A stretch of 64,000 bases of DNA, from positions 3,169,288-3,233,287 of the forward strand of contig WLWT01000001.1 of the NCBI GenBank assembly GCA_012103455.1, read 5' to 3'. The position numbers and the translations under genes were made by a program. Source of the DNA: Gammaproteobacteria bacterium. Lineage in GTDB: Bacteria; Pseudomonadota; Gammaproteobacteria; HK1. Positions 38,743 through 48,696 of this stretch are shown piece after piece. The notes beneath the pieces are model-generated. The model was given only the letters and a program-made list of their open reading frames with translations. It made no database searches and was not told the origin of the DNA. How positions within the stretch are numbered: position 1 is the stretch's first letter; each line of letters starts with the position of its first letter.

Positions 38743-39174
38743 CTACCTTCTCTCTTCTGGCGGGTGGCACGAAACTATCAGCAGCTTGCCCGTCTTGGCT
38801 ACAGCGAACTTGACGTAGTACTCCACGTCCATCTGCGTCCGCCCGTAGGGCATTCGCTCACGACGCGCCAGTGAGTAGGCGTCGCAAGCGGCCCATGGGC
38901 CGTTAGGGGAATGCTTGCACCACTCCGAGCCCCGGAACCGGCCTGACCGCAGCGCAATTTCCAGCAGTTCGTGCACATCGTTCGTATCAAGCGCCCATTT
39001 CGGCAAGTCGATCACGCATTTCCTGGTCCAAGCAAGAACCACCTGTGCGCCTGATTCAGCCAACAGCACCAGTACCTCATCGGCCGAATACAACGGTCCG
39101 CCCGCAATCTTGCGACTCGCCCCATCACGTGGGAGGTCACCTTCAAACTGGCTGACAATCGTTTCATTTACCAT
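38743..39174 (-). CDS. mqsR: MqsR-like toxin
   Basis: Probable RelE-fold mRNA interferase (143 aa). The C-terminal part TQMDVEYYVKFAVAKTGKLLIVSCHPP resembles the last strands of MqsR, and residues 40-110 (DVHELLEIALRSGRFRGSEWC) fit its middle. Overall similarity is weak and the protein is longer than the 98-aa E. coli MqsR. The assignment leans on its place as first gene before mqsA and the SecB-like gene. Confidence 0.65.
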   Translation of the reverse strand: MVNETIVSQFEGDLPRDGASRKIAGGPLYSADEVLVLLAESGAQVVLAWTRKCVIDLPKWALDTNDVHELLEIALRSGRFRGSEWCKHSPNGPWAACDAYSLARRERMPYGRTQMDVEYYVKFAVAKTGKLLIVSCHPPEERR

Positions 39175-39182
39175 AATGGTAA
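39168..39182. promoter_or_regulatory. Palindrome over the mqsR start, candidate MqsA operator
   Basis: A perfect palindrome TTACCATAATGGTAA that includes the mqsR start codon. Antitoxins of this family repress their own operon by binding palindromes near the promoter. The sequence differs from the E. coli MqsA site, so the role is a suggestion. Confidence 0.4.
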
Positions 39183-39230
39183 GTCAAGATGAATTTTCAA
39201 GAGGAATCTTCCCGGGCTCACGTCTCATCA

Positions 39231-39600
39231 GACATCGTCGGCTGACTGGACTCTGACAGTACCCGCCGCAGGAAGGCATCCCGCATTTTGTCAGATAGGA
39301 AGCCGTGGGCCGAGTCGTTGCCGACCAGAATGTCGAACAGGTCCCCGGCGCGCTCGCGCTGGTCAATCAGTAAGTCCAAGGCTTTTGTCTTCATAGACGG
39401 TCTTGAAAGCCGACGGGCCGCTGTTCTTGGCCTGCTGCACCGGGATCTCGTCGGCCTCAGCCTACGACTCCACGTCCTTCATCCAACGGATGTCGACCTC
39501 CTCGAAACTGATTGATCTCGTGCTTCCTGGCTCTCACAATTTCCCAGATCAGCTTGCCAAGGCGATCAGCCACTACTTCAACAGGACCGAGGGGCGAGGC
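39231..39600 (-). pseudogene. Decayed gene of unknown function
   Basis: On the minus strand, protein-like sequence survives in pieces. The upstream part reads EISFEEVDIRWMKDVES, ends in TAG and continues as AEADEIPVQQAKNSGPSAFKTVYED. After one frame change comes KTKALDLLIDQRERAGDLF and DILVGNDSAHGFLSDKMRDAFLRRVL, ending near 39231. The composition is that of a real coding region with one stop and one frameshift. I do not recognise the family. Confidence 0.45.
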
Positions 39601-39645
39601 CCCATTCTCTGACGCATACAAACAATATGAATCAACGAGTTAGGA

Positions 39646-39683
39646 AATCACCATCCATGGCTACATAGTCATGGATGGTGATT
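39646..39683. repeat. 14-bp perfect inverted repeat (hairpin)
   Basis: AATCACCATCCATG (39646-39659) and its exact complement (39670-39683) around a 10-nt loop, directly before the right copy of the 32-bp repeat. A degenerate version precedes the left copy at 27281-27308. No T-run follows, so a terminator is unlikely. Confidence 0.8.
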
Positions 39684-39686
39684 GGC

Positions 39687-39718
39687 GAGCATGGTTTGGT
39701 CGGCATTTTGGTCAACAT
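39687..39718 (+). repeat. Right copy of the 32-bp direct repeat
   Basis: Matches 27309-27340 at 30 of 32 positions, same orientation. Together with the hairpin on its left it may mark the right end of an older, larger element starting at ssrA. Confidence 0.7.
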
Positions 39719-39791
39719 CTAAGACCTTGTGTGTATCAAACCAATCTTGACAGGACGACGCCGCAAAAGGCGCCGCCCCACCGACGGCTAG

Positions 39792-40124
39792 CTATCCATT
39801 GCAAACCGGCTGCCACTTCGCAACGAGTTCACTCTCCTCTTGCCGACGCACTCCAGGTCCACCGTCAGTTTGGTGGACTTGGATATGCGTTGCGCCTTGC
39901 CCGGTGATGCAAGGCATCTTGTGATGGGAGTCGAAGCGTTCCGACAGATCGCCGGTCTCGCCGATGTAAATCGGGCGATGCCTCCCCGGCGATACCTTCT
40001 TGCTGAAGATGTAATTTCCTGGGGCAGCCTTGAAGGTCGTGCCAATCGGATAAATGAAATACCGATACTCCCGACCGGAAAGTCCAGGCCAAGACATCGA
40101 TTTCGTTTCTGTAGTCATCGTCAT
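39792..40124 (-). CDS. GIY-YIG-like protein
   Basis: A 110-aa protein with a GIY-YIG-type arrangement: YRYFIYPIGTTFKAAPGNYIF, then the PIYIGET strand and LSERFDSHHKMPCI, with a late acidic residue in RRQEESELVAKWQPVCNG that could be the catalytic Glu. The first motif is altered (NYIF for GIYYI), so activity is uncertain. I chose the ATG at 40124 because upstream codons are protein-unlike. Function in this patch unknown. Confidence 0.6.
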   Translation of the reverse strand: MTMTTETKSMSWPGLSGREYRYFIYPIGTTFKAAPGNYIFSKKVSPGRHRPIYIGETGDLSERFDSHHKMPCITGQGATHIQVHQTDGGPGVRRQEESELVAKWQPVCNG

Positions 40125-40312
40125 ATCAAAAATCACCCTATAGTTACGTAAGAAACGGCAGGATTGCCGTACAAACACCCCGGCGACGTGTGACGGAAGA
40201 GTGTCACAAAAAGTTTGGAGTTCCGAACAGATTGTATTTGAACGACCACCCTCAAGGCAAGTACCATTTATACCGCTATACCGAACAACGACGATAACGA
40301 ACGAGGAAGCAC

Positions 40313-40636
40313 GTGGTGACCACCGCCGTCGGAGAGAAAATTCGAAAATTACGGAAGGAGCGAGGCTACACCCTGGACCAGCTTGCAGAACTGACAGGCT
40401 CAAGCAAGAGTTACATCTGGGAAATAGAGAACAAGGCGCCGCCGCGACCGTCCGCTGACAAGTTGTCAAAAATTGCGAATGCGCTGGATGTGACTATCGA
40501 GTACCTCATGGACGACAGCGGCGCGATTGACCAGGAGGATGCTGCCGACGCAGCGTTCTTTCGGAAGTACAAACAACTAAGCGAGGGAGATCGGGCACGC
40601 CTGAGAAAGATGATCGACCTCTGGGATGACGACTAA
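40313..40636 (+). CDS. XRE-family transcriptional regulator
   Basis: A 107-aa repressor-like protein, GTG start. HTH_3 domain in the first 65 residues (VGEKIRKLRKERGYTLDQLAELTGSSKSYIWEIENKAPPRPSADKLSKIANAL), then a short helical tail FRKYKQLSEGDRARLRKMIDLWDDD. Pairs with the ImmA-like gene 8 nt downstream. Not closely similar to the XRE protein at 30198-30599. Confidence 0.88.
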   Translation: MVTTAVGEKIRKLRKERGYTLDQLAELTGSSKSYIWEIENKAPPRPSADKLSKIANALDVTIEYLMDDSGAIDQEDAADAAFFRKYKQLSEGDRARLRKMIDLWDDD

Positions 40637-40644
40637 GAGCGGCC

Positions 40645-41523
40645 ATGACCCCGGAAAAGTGGGCAATTCGAATCAGCCATATCGTTTCGGCGGCGATGGG
40701 GGACGACCGATTCCCTATTGATGTCTCCGAAGTGGCGCGGGAGATTTCCCATCACTTGTATCCCGATGACCCCATTTCTGTGATCAAAGGTGCGCCTTTG
40801 AGTAGTTTTGATGGTGCACTTGCCCGTGCACCAGTGGAAAAGCAAGGATGGGGTATCTTCTATAACGACGACATTGAGTCACAAGGTCGAATCAACTTCA
40901 CCCTAGGCCACGAGTTTGGCCACTATCTACTCCATCGGCTTGAACATCTAGACGGCTTCAATTGCACCAGCCGAGACCTAGTTCGGTTGGATAATGTACT
41001 GAACGAAATCGAGCATCAGGCAAATGTCTTCGCTTCTTACCTGCTCATGCCGCTGGACGATTTTCGACGACAAATACCGCCGTTGGTAGCACCAACATTC
41101 GATGACCTATCTGCCTGCGCCAATCGATACGGCGTATCTCTTACCGCGGCAGCGCTGAAGTGGATCAAGTACACGGAGCGTCGGGCAATTCTGGTGATGT
41201 CGCGGGATGGATTTGTTCTTTGGGCTTGGTCGAGTGATAGCGCGTACCGTAGCGGCGCGTTCATAAAAACTGCGGATCGTCCGCCGATCCCGGTACCGAC
41301 TACATCGTTGGCTGCCGACCCGGTTTCGAATCGGTTCGAGTCAACGGCGCGTGAGCACGGTGAAGGCGTATGGTTACAGCAGGAATCTTGCGACGAGCTA
41401 GCGTTGTTCTCGGATCGTTACGATTTCGCTATGTCGCTGCTGCACCTACCGTCCAAATCGCCTGCAGTTGACCTCCACGAGAGCGATGTCAGGTTACGAG
41501 AGCTTGATTCCCCAAGTTGGTAA
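40645..41523 (+). CDS. ImmA/IrrE-family metallopeptidase
   Basis: A 292-aa zinc peptidase with TLGHEFGHYLLHRLE (HExxH) and EIEHQANVFASYLLMPLDDF as third-ligand region. The remaining C-terminal 120 residues are a mixed domain without a motif I recognise, and no chagasin loops are present, unlike the protein at 30612-31619. With its XRE partner it forms a typical stress- or phage-responsive switch, here between a GIY-YIG gene and the type I restriction operon. The 257-bp stretch that follows shows no recognisable gene. Confidence 0.85.
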   Translation: MTPEKWAIRISHIVSAAMGDDRFPIDVSEVAREISHHLYPDDPISVIKGAPLSSFDGALARAPVEKQGWGIFYNDDIESQGRINFTLGHEFGHYLLHRLEHLDGFNCTSRDLVRLDNVLNEIEHQANVFASYLLMPLDDFRRQIPPLVAPTFDDLSACANRYGVSLTAAALKWIKYTERRAILVMSRDGFVLWAWSSDSAYRSGAFIKTADRPPIPVPTTSLAADPVSNRFESTAREHGEGVWLQQESCDELALFSDRYDFAMSLLHLPSKSPAVDLHESDVRLRELDSPSW

Positions 41524-41780
41524 CCGACTATACGCTAGGTTTATACGCAGGCTCTAGGCGGAACGAAAGACACGACAACAATCGGATAGAAGATACCAAA
41601 CAATGTTGTTCCGACTCGGAAAAGACAAGGTTATTAATGAGGCCAAGAGTGTTACCACGGACATCGGCCAGCCAATGGCTGTTATCCCCACGCGCAAACA
41701 GTTCTAGGCCGAGTTTCGCTTGACCCTCAGCCCGGACCGCGCCTTGATCGAGCGTTCTCAGAGGACGATTCTCACGCGCT

Positions 41781-44700
41781 TCAGCACGCAGCCTGTTCGC
41801 GCAGAGCTTCGTACAATCCTGAATGATTCAACAGAACTTCAATGATGCCGCGCAACACCGTTTCCGAGTTCAACGCTTGTTTGCTCATGGTTTCGTGGGC
41901 GTCATACGCTTCGATGATGGCGTTGACGGTTTCGGGGGTTAAGTCCGGCGAACTGGCGAACTGTTCCTTGGTGTTGCTGGCGGCTTGTCGGCGCAGCGTC
42001 TCGGATTCCATCAACTTGCTTTTTAGAACGTCATTGACGTAAACGAGTTTGTCTTGGTCTGTGAGTTCGCTGTCGAACAGATCATTGACTTTTTCGATGA
42101 TGTCCGCGAGATACGCTTGTTGCTTCTCCTGCACGCTGCCACTGCCCGCATCGGATATAGGCTCCAATTCGGGGTAGTCACCGTCAGCCAGCGGCATAGC
42201 ATTCTGGCCCTTGTCTTTCAGCGCATGATGCGTCAAGACGACCTTCGAAAGATCTATCCCTTCTCGTTCCCGCCCGAACTCCAACGTCCGTAGCAGATGC
42301 TTGAAGAAGATCGCCCGCTTCTCGATGGCGCTATTAGCATAATCGAACATCTGCGACAGAAAGCTGTACAGGCGCAGAAAAGCTCCCATGTCGCTTTTGA
42401 ACAGGGTGAGTGCGTCCATCTCGTCCTTCGCCTGCGCAGCCGCCTGCTCGCCGCCCTTCGCCCACGCCGTTTCGAGTGCGATCTGCGCCGACTTGAATCG
42501 CTTGACAATTCGGTCACGCACTGGCTCCAGGGCGTTGACCAGGTCGGCCTGCTTGGACTTGGGATCGAGTGCGACGGCGACGACGCGATCGACTTCGAAG
42601 CTGTCGTAGTGGCCAGCCGCATCCAGCTTGGCGCGAAGATCGAAGACCAGATTAGGGTCGGTTGTGGATGCGAGTTGCGCCGTCGAGTAATACGTCTTGA
42701 ATGCGTCCAGAATTTCCGCCGGTTCGTTGACGAAATCGAGAACGTACGTAGTGTCTTTGCCGGGATGGGCACGGTTTAGGCGGGATAGCGTTTGCACGGC
42801 TTGGATACCCGCCAAACGCTTGTCGACATACATCCCGCAAAGTAGCGGCTGATCAAATCCGGTTTGAAATTTGTTGGCGGCGAGCAGAATCTTGTAGCCG
42901 CCGCCTTTGAAAGCTTCCCGGAGGTCCCGCCCATTCAACCCCGGGTTGAGAACTTTGCTGTTTTCGGTAAACGGATCCGGACCAGACTCCTTGTCATGCA
43001 CCTCACCGGAAAACGCCACCAACGTGGCCATGTGATAACCACGGTCTTTGATGTACTTTTCGATGGCAAGCTGCCACCGCACTGCTTCGACCCGGCTTGA
43101 CACCACGACCATGGCCTTGGCGTCGCCATCGAGCAACGGGGCGACACATTCCCGGTAATGCTCGACGACAACTTGTACCTTCTGGGCAATGTTGTAAGGG
43201 TGTAACCGCACCCATCCCATGATGCTTTTGATGGCGGCATTGCGATCTACGGCGGCTTCGTCGTAGTCCTTGCCGTCATGAGCAAGCCGGAACGCCAGCG
43301 CATACGAGGTGTAGTTCTGCAGCACGTCCAGGATGAACCCTTCCTCGATGGCTTGGCGCATCGAATAGACGTGAAATGGTCGTGGCACGTTGTCCGGACC
43401 GGCAGGCTGCGCCGGGTCCGGCCGGGTTCCGAACAGTTCCATGGTTTTGTTCTTGGGCGTCGCCGTGAACGCCACGAAGGTGATACCGCTGTCCTCCGCC
43501 CGCGCAGCCATCTGCGCCGCCAGGACATCCTCGGCACTGACTTCACCGCCGTCGCCCAACTCGGCGATCTCCGCTGGCGACAGTACGGCTTTCAGTTTCG
43601 ACGCCGCTTCACCGGTTTGTGAACTGTGCGCCTCGTCAGCGATGACGGCGAAGCGCTTGTCCTGGGTCGCCGAGAGTTCACGCACTGCCTCCAGCGCAAA
43701 CGGGAAGGTCTGAATGGTGCAAACAACGATTTTTTTATCGCCCGAGAGTGCCCCGGCCAACTCGGCGCTTTTGCTGCCACCGGTGCCTTCAATCTTCGCC
43801 ACGACGCCGGCTTGGCGCTGAAAATCGAACAACGCCTCTCGTAGCTGCGAGTCGATCACAGTCCGATCGGACACGACCAGAACGCTATCGAACATTTTCC
43901 GGTGCGATGAATCGTGCAACTCGGCGAGGCAATGCGCGGTCCAGGCGATTGAGTTCGTCTTGCCGCTGCCAGCGCTGTGTTGAACCAGATATTTGGTGCC
44001 CGGCCCGTCAGCCAGAACGGCGGCTTGAATCTTGCGAGTCACATCAAGCTGGTGGTAACGAGGGAAGATGATCTTGGCGATGCGCTTCTTCTTGTCCCGT
44101 TGCGCGATCAGATATCGGCCCAAGATTTCCAGCCAGCTTTCCCGCTCCCAAACCTGCTCCCAGAGATAGGCGGTTGGATGACCGCTGGCCGGGTTCGATG
44201 GATTTCCCGCCGCCCCGTCGTCGCCCTGGTTGAACGGCAGAAATCGGGTAGCTGGCCCATCGAGCTTGGTTGCCATATGCACCTCGCTATCGCTTACAGC
44301 GAAATGCACCAACGCCCCATTCGGAAATGATAACAACGGCTCGGGTGACCGGCCTTTCTGACGGGGTAGCCGGTCAAAGCGGTATTGATCGATCGCGTCA
44401 TCGACGCTCTGGGTGAAATCTATCTTTAGCTCGACGGTGGCGACAGGAATACCATTCAGGAACAGCACGATGTCGATGCTGTTCTCCTCATGCACGGAGT
44501 AACGAACCTGACGCACGACGCGCAGACGATTTGCTTCGTACCGGGTGATGATGTCCGGATTGATCGCCAAGGCAGGTTTGAACTGCGCAAGCGATAGCGG
44601 CTGTCGCAGCCCCAGCAATTCGACGCCATTGCGCAAGACATCAAGCGTGCCGCGCTGGTCAATCTGATCGCGCAGCCGCGTCAGCAACGTCTCGGCGGCA

Positions 44701-44894
44701 CTCGCACCGTGGTTCTTGTTCAGGCTTTGCCAGGCTTTGGGCTGCGTCGCCCGCACCCAGTCGAAGACATCATCGGGGAACAACGCTTTCGAGCGATCAT
44801 ATTTCTTGAAATCGCCCTCTGCGTACAGCCACCCATTCGCTGCCAAGTGTTCGCAGATTTGGTCCTCGAAGCTGATCTCTTTGTGTAGGCTCAT
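41781..44894 (-). CDS. hsdR: Type I restriction enzyme subunit R
   Basis: Motor and nuclease subunit (1037 aa, family length). The N-terminal PD-(D/E)xK nuclease region is seen in SIDIVLFLNGIPVATVELKID. Helicase motifs: Walker A VQHSAGSGKTNSIAWTAH, motif II VIADEAHSSQTGEAA, motif III VAFTATPKNKTMELFG and motif VI region LSRLNRAHPGKDTTYVLDFVN. The C-terminal helical domain contacts the methylase core. It ends the hsdM-hsdS-hsdR operon, 104 nt after hsdS. No frameshift is visible. Confidence 0.96.
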   Translation of the reverse strand: MSLHKEISFEDQICEHLAANGWLYAEGDFKKYDRSKALFPDDVFDWVRATQPKAWQSLNKNHGASAAETLLTRLRDQIDQRGTLDVLRNGVELLGLRQPLSLAQFKPALAINPDIITRYEANRLRVVRQVRYSVHEENSIDIVLFLNGIPVATVELKIDFTQSVDDAIDQYRFDRLPRQKGRSPEPLLSFPNGALVHFAVSDSEVHMATKLDGPATRFLPFNQGDDGAAGNPSNPASGHPTAYLWEQVWERESWLEILGRYLIAQRDKKKRIAKIIFPRYHQLDVTRKIQAAVLADGPGTKYLVQHSAGSGKTNSIAWTAHCLAELHDSSHRKMFDSVLVVSDRTVIDSQLREALFDFQRQAGVVAKIEGTGGSKSAELAGALSGDKKIVVCTIQTFPFALEAVRELSATQDKRFAVIADEAHSSQTGEAASKLKAVLSPAEIAELGDGGEVSAEDVLAAQMAARAEDSGITFVAFTATPKNKTMELFGTRPDPAQPAGPDNVPRPFHVYSMRQAIEEGFILDVLQNYTSYALAFRLAHDGKDYDEAAVDRNAAIKSIMGWVRLHPYNIAQKVQVVVEHYRECVAPLLDGDAKAMVVVSSRVEAVRWQLAIEKYIKDRGYHMATLVAFSGEVHDKESGPDPFTENSKVLNPGLNGRDLREAFKGGGYKILLAANKFQTGFDQPLLCGMYVDKRLAGIQAVQTLSRLNRAHPGKDTTYVLDFVNEPAEILDAFKTYYSTAQLASTTDPNLVFDLRAKLDAAGHYDSFEVDRVVAVALDPKSKQADLVNALEPVRDRIVKRFKSAQIALETAWAKGGEQAAAQAKDEMDALTLFKSDMGAFLRLYSFLSQMFDYANSAIEKRAIFFKHLLRTLEFGREREGIDLSKVVLTHHALKDKGQNAMPLADGDYPELEPISDAGSGSVQEKQQAYLADIIEKVNDLFDSELTDQDKLVYVNDVLKSKLMESETLRRQAASNTKEQFASSPDLTPETVNAIIEAYDAHETMSKQALNSETVLRGIIEVLLNHSGLYEALREQAAC

Positions 44895-44998
44895 GATGCT
44901 TCGGGCGACGACTCAGTGTCAGGTCGTGATTTCAGCAACATGAATTCCTCTGGGATCGCCGCCGGGCAGGAAAATTCGAATTGTCTGTGGTCGCGGAG

Positions 44999-46372
44999 TC
45001 ATGCTGCTTCCAAGTCTGTCAGTCCACGCACATCGATCTGACCCGTGACGGCAGCGGAAATTAGGGCAGTCCGACGTTCCTGGAGCAACTCGACGAAACG
45101 ATAAGCCTCCGCACGAAGATCATCAATCTCGCTGAGTTCAACATTGAGTGTCTTCAGGATCGTTATTTGCTCCGAGAACGGAGGGATCGGTATAGCGAAC
45201 TCTGCAACGGTTCCCCCAGCTACTTTCCAAATACCCGCAGCCGTCTTTGCACCCATTTCTATTTGGGGACGAGACACGGGACAATTCAGGAATAGCACTG
45301 CAAATTCTGGCGACATCAGGTCTGAAAAACGCAGACGAATAAGAATATCAGGATAAACGCACCCACCCTCCGGCACGCACTCTATGATTCCGACAGACCC
45401 CACCAAGTCTTGGCTCCCGTTCCCCCTCATCATCATTACGTCGCCCGGGCGAACCCAATACGGTTCTGCAGCATCCTTGGTAATCGCTGCCAGCTTAAGG
45501 TGGGATTTTATGTCAACAACTCCGTTTCGTACGGCAGCAATTGAAAACGTCGATACTCCTTCCGAACCCGCATCTGGCGCCTGCGGTGACACACCATTCT
45601 TCACGGGTTCGTCGAAAACGTGCTTCAATCGACTAACCCTCCAATGACACGGAACATCACCGAGCCATTCGATGTCGGAAGGCTTCATGGGGGCGTCGGG
45701 GTTCAAGCCTTTGGTGACGGCGTGGGAGATGACTGCCTGACGTTTTTCTTTCAGCAATTCGATCAGCCGCTGCTGCTCGGCAATCAGTTCATCAATCTTC
45801 GCCGTTTCTCGGTCGAGGAAGGTGGCAATTTGTTGTTGTTCGGACAGGGGCGGTAGCGGGAGTTCGACATTATCAAGCGCGTATTGCCCAATTCCGACTC
45901 GCGTCAACCCGTTGGCGCGAACTGCGAAGCAAGATTTCACGTACACTGAATCGAAGAGTCGCTTGATGTAAGCGCCAGATGTGCCTTCCTTTGGTCGCAA
46001 CATCGACAAGTGATAGCCGCACACCACGTCCGGCAGCGATTCGGCAACATAAGCGGCAATCGCGATGTCGTCTGCAGACTCCGAATCCTTGGTAATGATG
46101 GTATCTCCGGCGCGGAGGGTAAATTTTTGGATTTGGTCCGTGGACGCAGTTGCCTGCATGAATTGGATGTCGTCGGTGATCGTTTCGTTGTAGTACACAT
46201 CCGTGTAATTGCAGAGCGAGATCGCCGCCTCCCCTTCGCGGGACTTCTTGTCTACATTGCTCGGATACGCATCGCAAATGCACTTGAGTCGAATCGACGA
46301 CCAATGCTCTGGTAGCTCACCCAGCCAATCGATACCGCTGTGTCTATAGCTCGAATACCGCGGAAAACTCAC
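44999..46372 (-). CDS. hsdS: Type I restriction enzyme specificity subunit S
   Basis: DNA-recognition subunit (457 aa) with two target-recognition domains. Each half starts with a related segment ([18 protein letters not shown] and [19 protein letters not shown]) and ends with the central or C-terminal conserved helix ([39 protein letters not shown] and [38 protein letters not shown]). GTG start overlaps the hsdM stop as GTGA. Both halves are present, so a bipartite recognition site is expected. Confidence 0.95.
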   Translation of the reverse strand: MSFPRYSSYRHSGIDWLGELPEHWSSIRLKCICDAYPSNVDKKSREGEAAISLCNYTDVYYNETITDDIQFMQATASTDQIQKFTLRAGDTIITKDSESADDIAIAAYVAESLPDVVCGYHLSMLRPKEGTSGAYIKRLFDSVYVKSCFAVRANGLTRVGIGQYALDNVELPLPPLSEQQQIATFLDRETAKIDELIAEQQRLIELLKEKRQAVISHAVTKGLNPDAPMKPSDIEWLGDVPCHWRVSRLKHVFDEPVKNGVSPQAPDAGSEGVSTFSIAAVRNGVVDIKSHLKLAAITKDAAEPYWVRPGDVMMMRGNGSQDLVGSVGIIECVPEGGCVYPDILIRLRFSDLMSPEFAVLFLNCPVSRPQIEMGAKTAAGIWKVAGGTVAEFAIPIPPFSEQITILKTLNVELSEIDDLRAEAYRFVELLQERRTALISAAVTGQIDVRGLTDLEAA

Positions 46373-48111
46373 GCCGTCAGCCCATCAATCATGGTGCGAA
46401 TTCGGTCCGTGACGCCCTTCAACTCAGCGTCGATCACACTCAATGGACGGGGCGGCTGGAATACGTAGAAATGCCGGTTAAAAGGAATCTCGTAGCCAAC
46501 CTTGGTTTTGGCTTGATCAATCCAAGCGTCCGGCGCGTGCGGTGTCACCTCCCGCTCAAAGTAAACCTCAACATCCTCGCTGAGCGGTACATTCTCGGTA
46601 TCACGAAGCGACGCATCCGGAACCGGCTGGCCCTTCGCTTTGCCCCGCGTGCCCAGCACGACGTTGTTATGGTCGTCACGCTGAGGACGCTCAACGGTGA
46701 TCGTTCGATATCCGAAATCTTCATTTTTGAAGATTCGGCTGATGGGAACGCCGTCTTCCTCGTACTCGTCCAAAGAACCGAAAAGGCGCGTGATCTTGTC
46801 GATGTGCGCGGAACTCAGTTCTTTTCGTTTACTCCCGAGGCTCTTGCGCATCTTCTGCCAGAAGCCGGAGGCGTCGATGAGTTGCACCTTGCCCTTGCGC
46901 GCCTCGGGTTTGCGGTTGCTGACGATCCACACATAGGTGCTGATGCCGGTGTTGTAGAACATATCCGTCGGCAGGCCGATGATGGCTTCCACCAAGTCGT
47001 TCTCCAGCACATAGCGCCGGATTTCGCTCTCGCCAGAGCCCGCGCCGCTGGTGAACAGCGGCGAGCCGTTGAGCACGATACCGAAGCGGCTGCCACCATC
47101 CACCGCCGGGCGCATCTTGGATATCAGATGCAACAAGAACAGCAGGGAACCATCGCTGATCCGCGGCAAACCGGGACCAAAACGGCCATCGAAGCCCATC
47201 TGCCCGGCTTCTTGCCTGATCTCGGTCTGAATCTTTTTCCATTCCACGCCGAACGGTGGATTCGACAGCATGTAGTCGAAGTGTTTGCCCGGTAGGCCAT
47301 CGCTAGACAGCGTGTTACCAAAGATGATGTTGGCGATGTCCTGGCCTTTGATCAGCATGTCCGCCTTGCAGATAGCATAGGACTCGGCATTCAGTTCCTG
47401 CCCGTACATCACCATGCGGGCATCCGGGTTGAGGCTGGCCAAATGCTCCCCGGCGACACTCAGCATGCCGCCAGTGCCGGCAGCCGGATCGTACAGCGAG
47501 CGGACCACGCCCGGCTTCGTCAACGCATCGTCATCTTCGATGAACAGCAGATTCACCATGAGACGGATGACTTCGCGGGGGGTGAAGTGCTCACCGGCCG
47601 TCTCGTTGGATAGCTCGGCAAAGCGGCGGATCAATTCCTCGAATACGGCACCCATCTGCGCGTTGCTGACGGCATCCGGATGAAGATCGATATTGGCGAA
47701 CTTCTCCGTGACGAGGTACAGCAGTCCGCTCTTGTGCAGCCGGTCGATCGGGGTATGGAAATCGAAGCTCTCGAAGATGTCCCGTACCGTCGGCGAGAAG
47801 ACTTGCATGTAGGCCCGCAGGTTCTCCCCGATGTGGTCTTGATCTCCCATCAGCGTCTTCAAGTCTAGCGGCGAGGTGTTGAAGAAAAACTGACCGGATA
47901 GGCGCAGCAGGAATGGCGCCGGGTTCAACCCTGCCCTCTCGCGTGTCTTCTTCTCAGCCAGCACGGCTTCTTTGGTCGGCTCCAGTACGCAATCCAGGCG
48001 CCGCAGGACAGTGAATGGCAAGATGACCTTGCCGTATTCGGACTGCTTGAAGTCCCCGCGCAGAAGATCAGCGACGGACCAGATGAATGACGATAGGTTC
48101 GGATCGCTCAC
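46369..48111 (-). CDS. hsdM: Type I restriction enzyme methylase subunit M
   Basis: N6-adenine methyltransferase (580 aa). N-terminal helical domain ([33 protein letters not shown]), SAM motif [12 protein letters not shown], catalytic motif [13 protein letters not shown], and C-terminal region with [27 protein letters not shown] start. First gene of the operon; no promoter assigned. Type I subunits of this organisation modify and cut foreign DNA together with HsdS and HsdR. Confidence 0.96.
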   Translation of the reverse strand: MSDPNLSSFIWSVADLLRGDFKQSEYGKVILPFTVLRRLDCVLEPTKEAVLAEKKTRERAGLNPAPFLLRLSGQFFFNTSPLDLKTLMGDQDHIGENLRAYMQVFSPTVRDIFESFDFHTPIDRLHKSGLLYLVTEKFANIDLHPDAVSNAQMGAVFEELIRRFAELSNETAGEHFTPREVIRLMVNLLFIEDDDALTKPGVVRSLYDPAAGTGGMLSVAGEHLASLNPDARMVMYGQELNAESYAICKADMLIKGQDIANIIFGNTLSSDGLPGKHFDYMLSNPPFGVEWKKIQTEIRQEAGQMGFDGRFGPGLPRISDGSLLFLLHLISKMRPAVDGGSRFGIVLNGSPLFTSGAGSGESEIRRYVLENDLVEAIIGLPTDMFYNTGISTYVWIVSNRKPEARKGKVQLIDASGFWQKMRKSLGSKRKELSSAHIDKITRLFGSLDEYEEDGVPISRIFKNEDFGYRTITVERPQRDDHNNVVLGTRGKAKGQPVPDASLRDTENVPLSEDVEVYFEREVTPHAPDAWIDQAKTKVGYEIPFNRHFYVFQPPRPLSVIDAELKGVTDRIRTMIDGLTA

Positions 48112-48696
48112 TAGCTTGCGCCGCTGCCGGCCCTGCCAGGGCCATCGCCAAGCAGCGCCCTATCGCCGCTCGCGACAGCCGGATGCGAGAATCTCGGTTC
48201 ACCCACGCCGGTTCTACTCATCGCCCCCAAATCTCTAGCCTCCCCGGTTCGTCGTTCTACTTTCTACCGATGGCCACCAGGCCCAACAAAAGCTCTTAAC
48301 TTCGATGCGTTAGCTGCGTCCGGGAGCATTGTGGTCAAACGCGCCGGAATTTTTATAGTGGGATTATGGGCACCTCTAAAAATAGTCATTGTTTCGTGAG
48401 TGCAAGGAAGCACCGCGCGCGCAACCGCGGTGTATCGCTCATACCTGAGGATTGGAGCACGGCGCTGACGCCGCCATTGAGGAAAAGTGCATTTTTAGCA
48501 GGCGCCCTAAAGACGCTCCAGACCGGCGACCGCTCTCGTTTACCGCTCAAAGCGTTATCTGCCTATAGAACATTCAATGACCAAGAACCTTGAGCTTACA
48601 CCTACGACACCTTAAGCTTTTCGCCGGGACAATGAGAATCTGGCACCAGGCCAACCGCCGCAATAGGCGCTACCCACGGCCAATCCGCCCAAGCCG
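48112..48696. other. Gene-free stretch between hsdM and the methyltransferase gene
   Basis: 585 bp with no convincing gene on either strand. It contains the promoter side of the leftward hsd operon and one copy of the 140-bp MITE-like repeat (48369-48507). The remainder shows nothing I can name. It marks the junction between the defence patch and the metabolic genes to the right. Confidence 0.7.
48369..48507 (+). repeat. MITE-like repeat, copy 1 (139 bp)
   Basis: Begins GGGCACCTCTAAAAATA and ends TTTTTAGCAGGCGCCC: imperfect terminal inverted repeats of about 17 bp. The whole unit reappears inverted at 55078-55218 with most positions conserved, including the core GTGAGTGCAAGGAAGCACC. It encodes no protein. 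Size and ends fit a miniature inverted-repeat element or ERIC-like mobile palindrome. Confidence 0.85.

Noticed and set aside
39792..40469. 225-aa version of the GIY-YIG protein
   Set aside because: The N-terminal 115 residues look random; the domain starts after the ATG at 40124.
41524..41780. Short frames between the ImmA gene and hsdR
   Set aside because: They are under 70 codons, match nothing I know and lack a ribosome-binding site; left unannotated.
44999..46372. Phase-variable hsdS with inverted repeats
   Set aside because: The two half-repeats are the normal internal duplication in direct orientation, and no second or partial hsdS or invertase lies adjacent.
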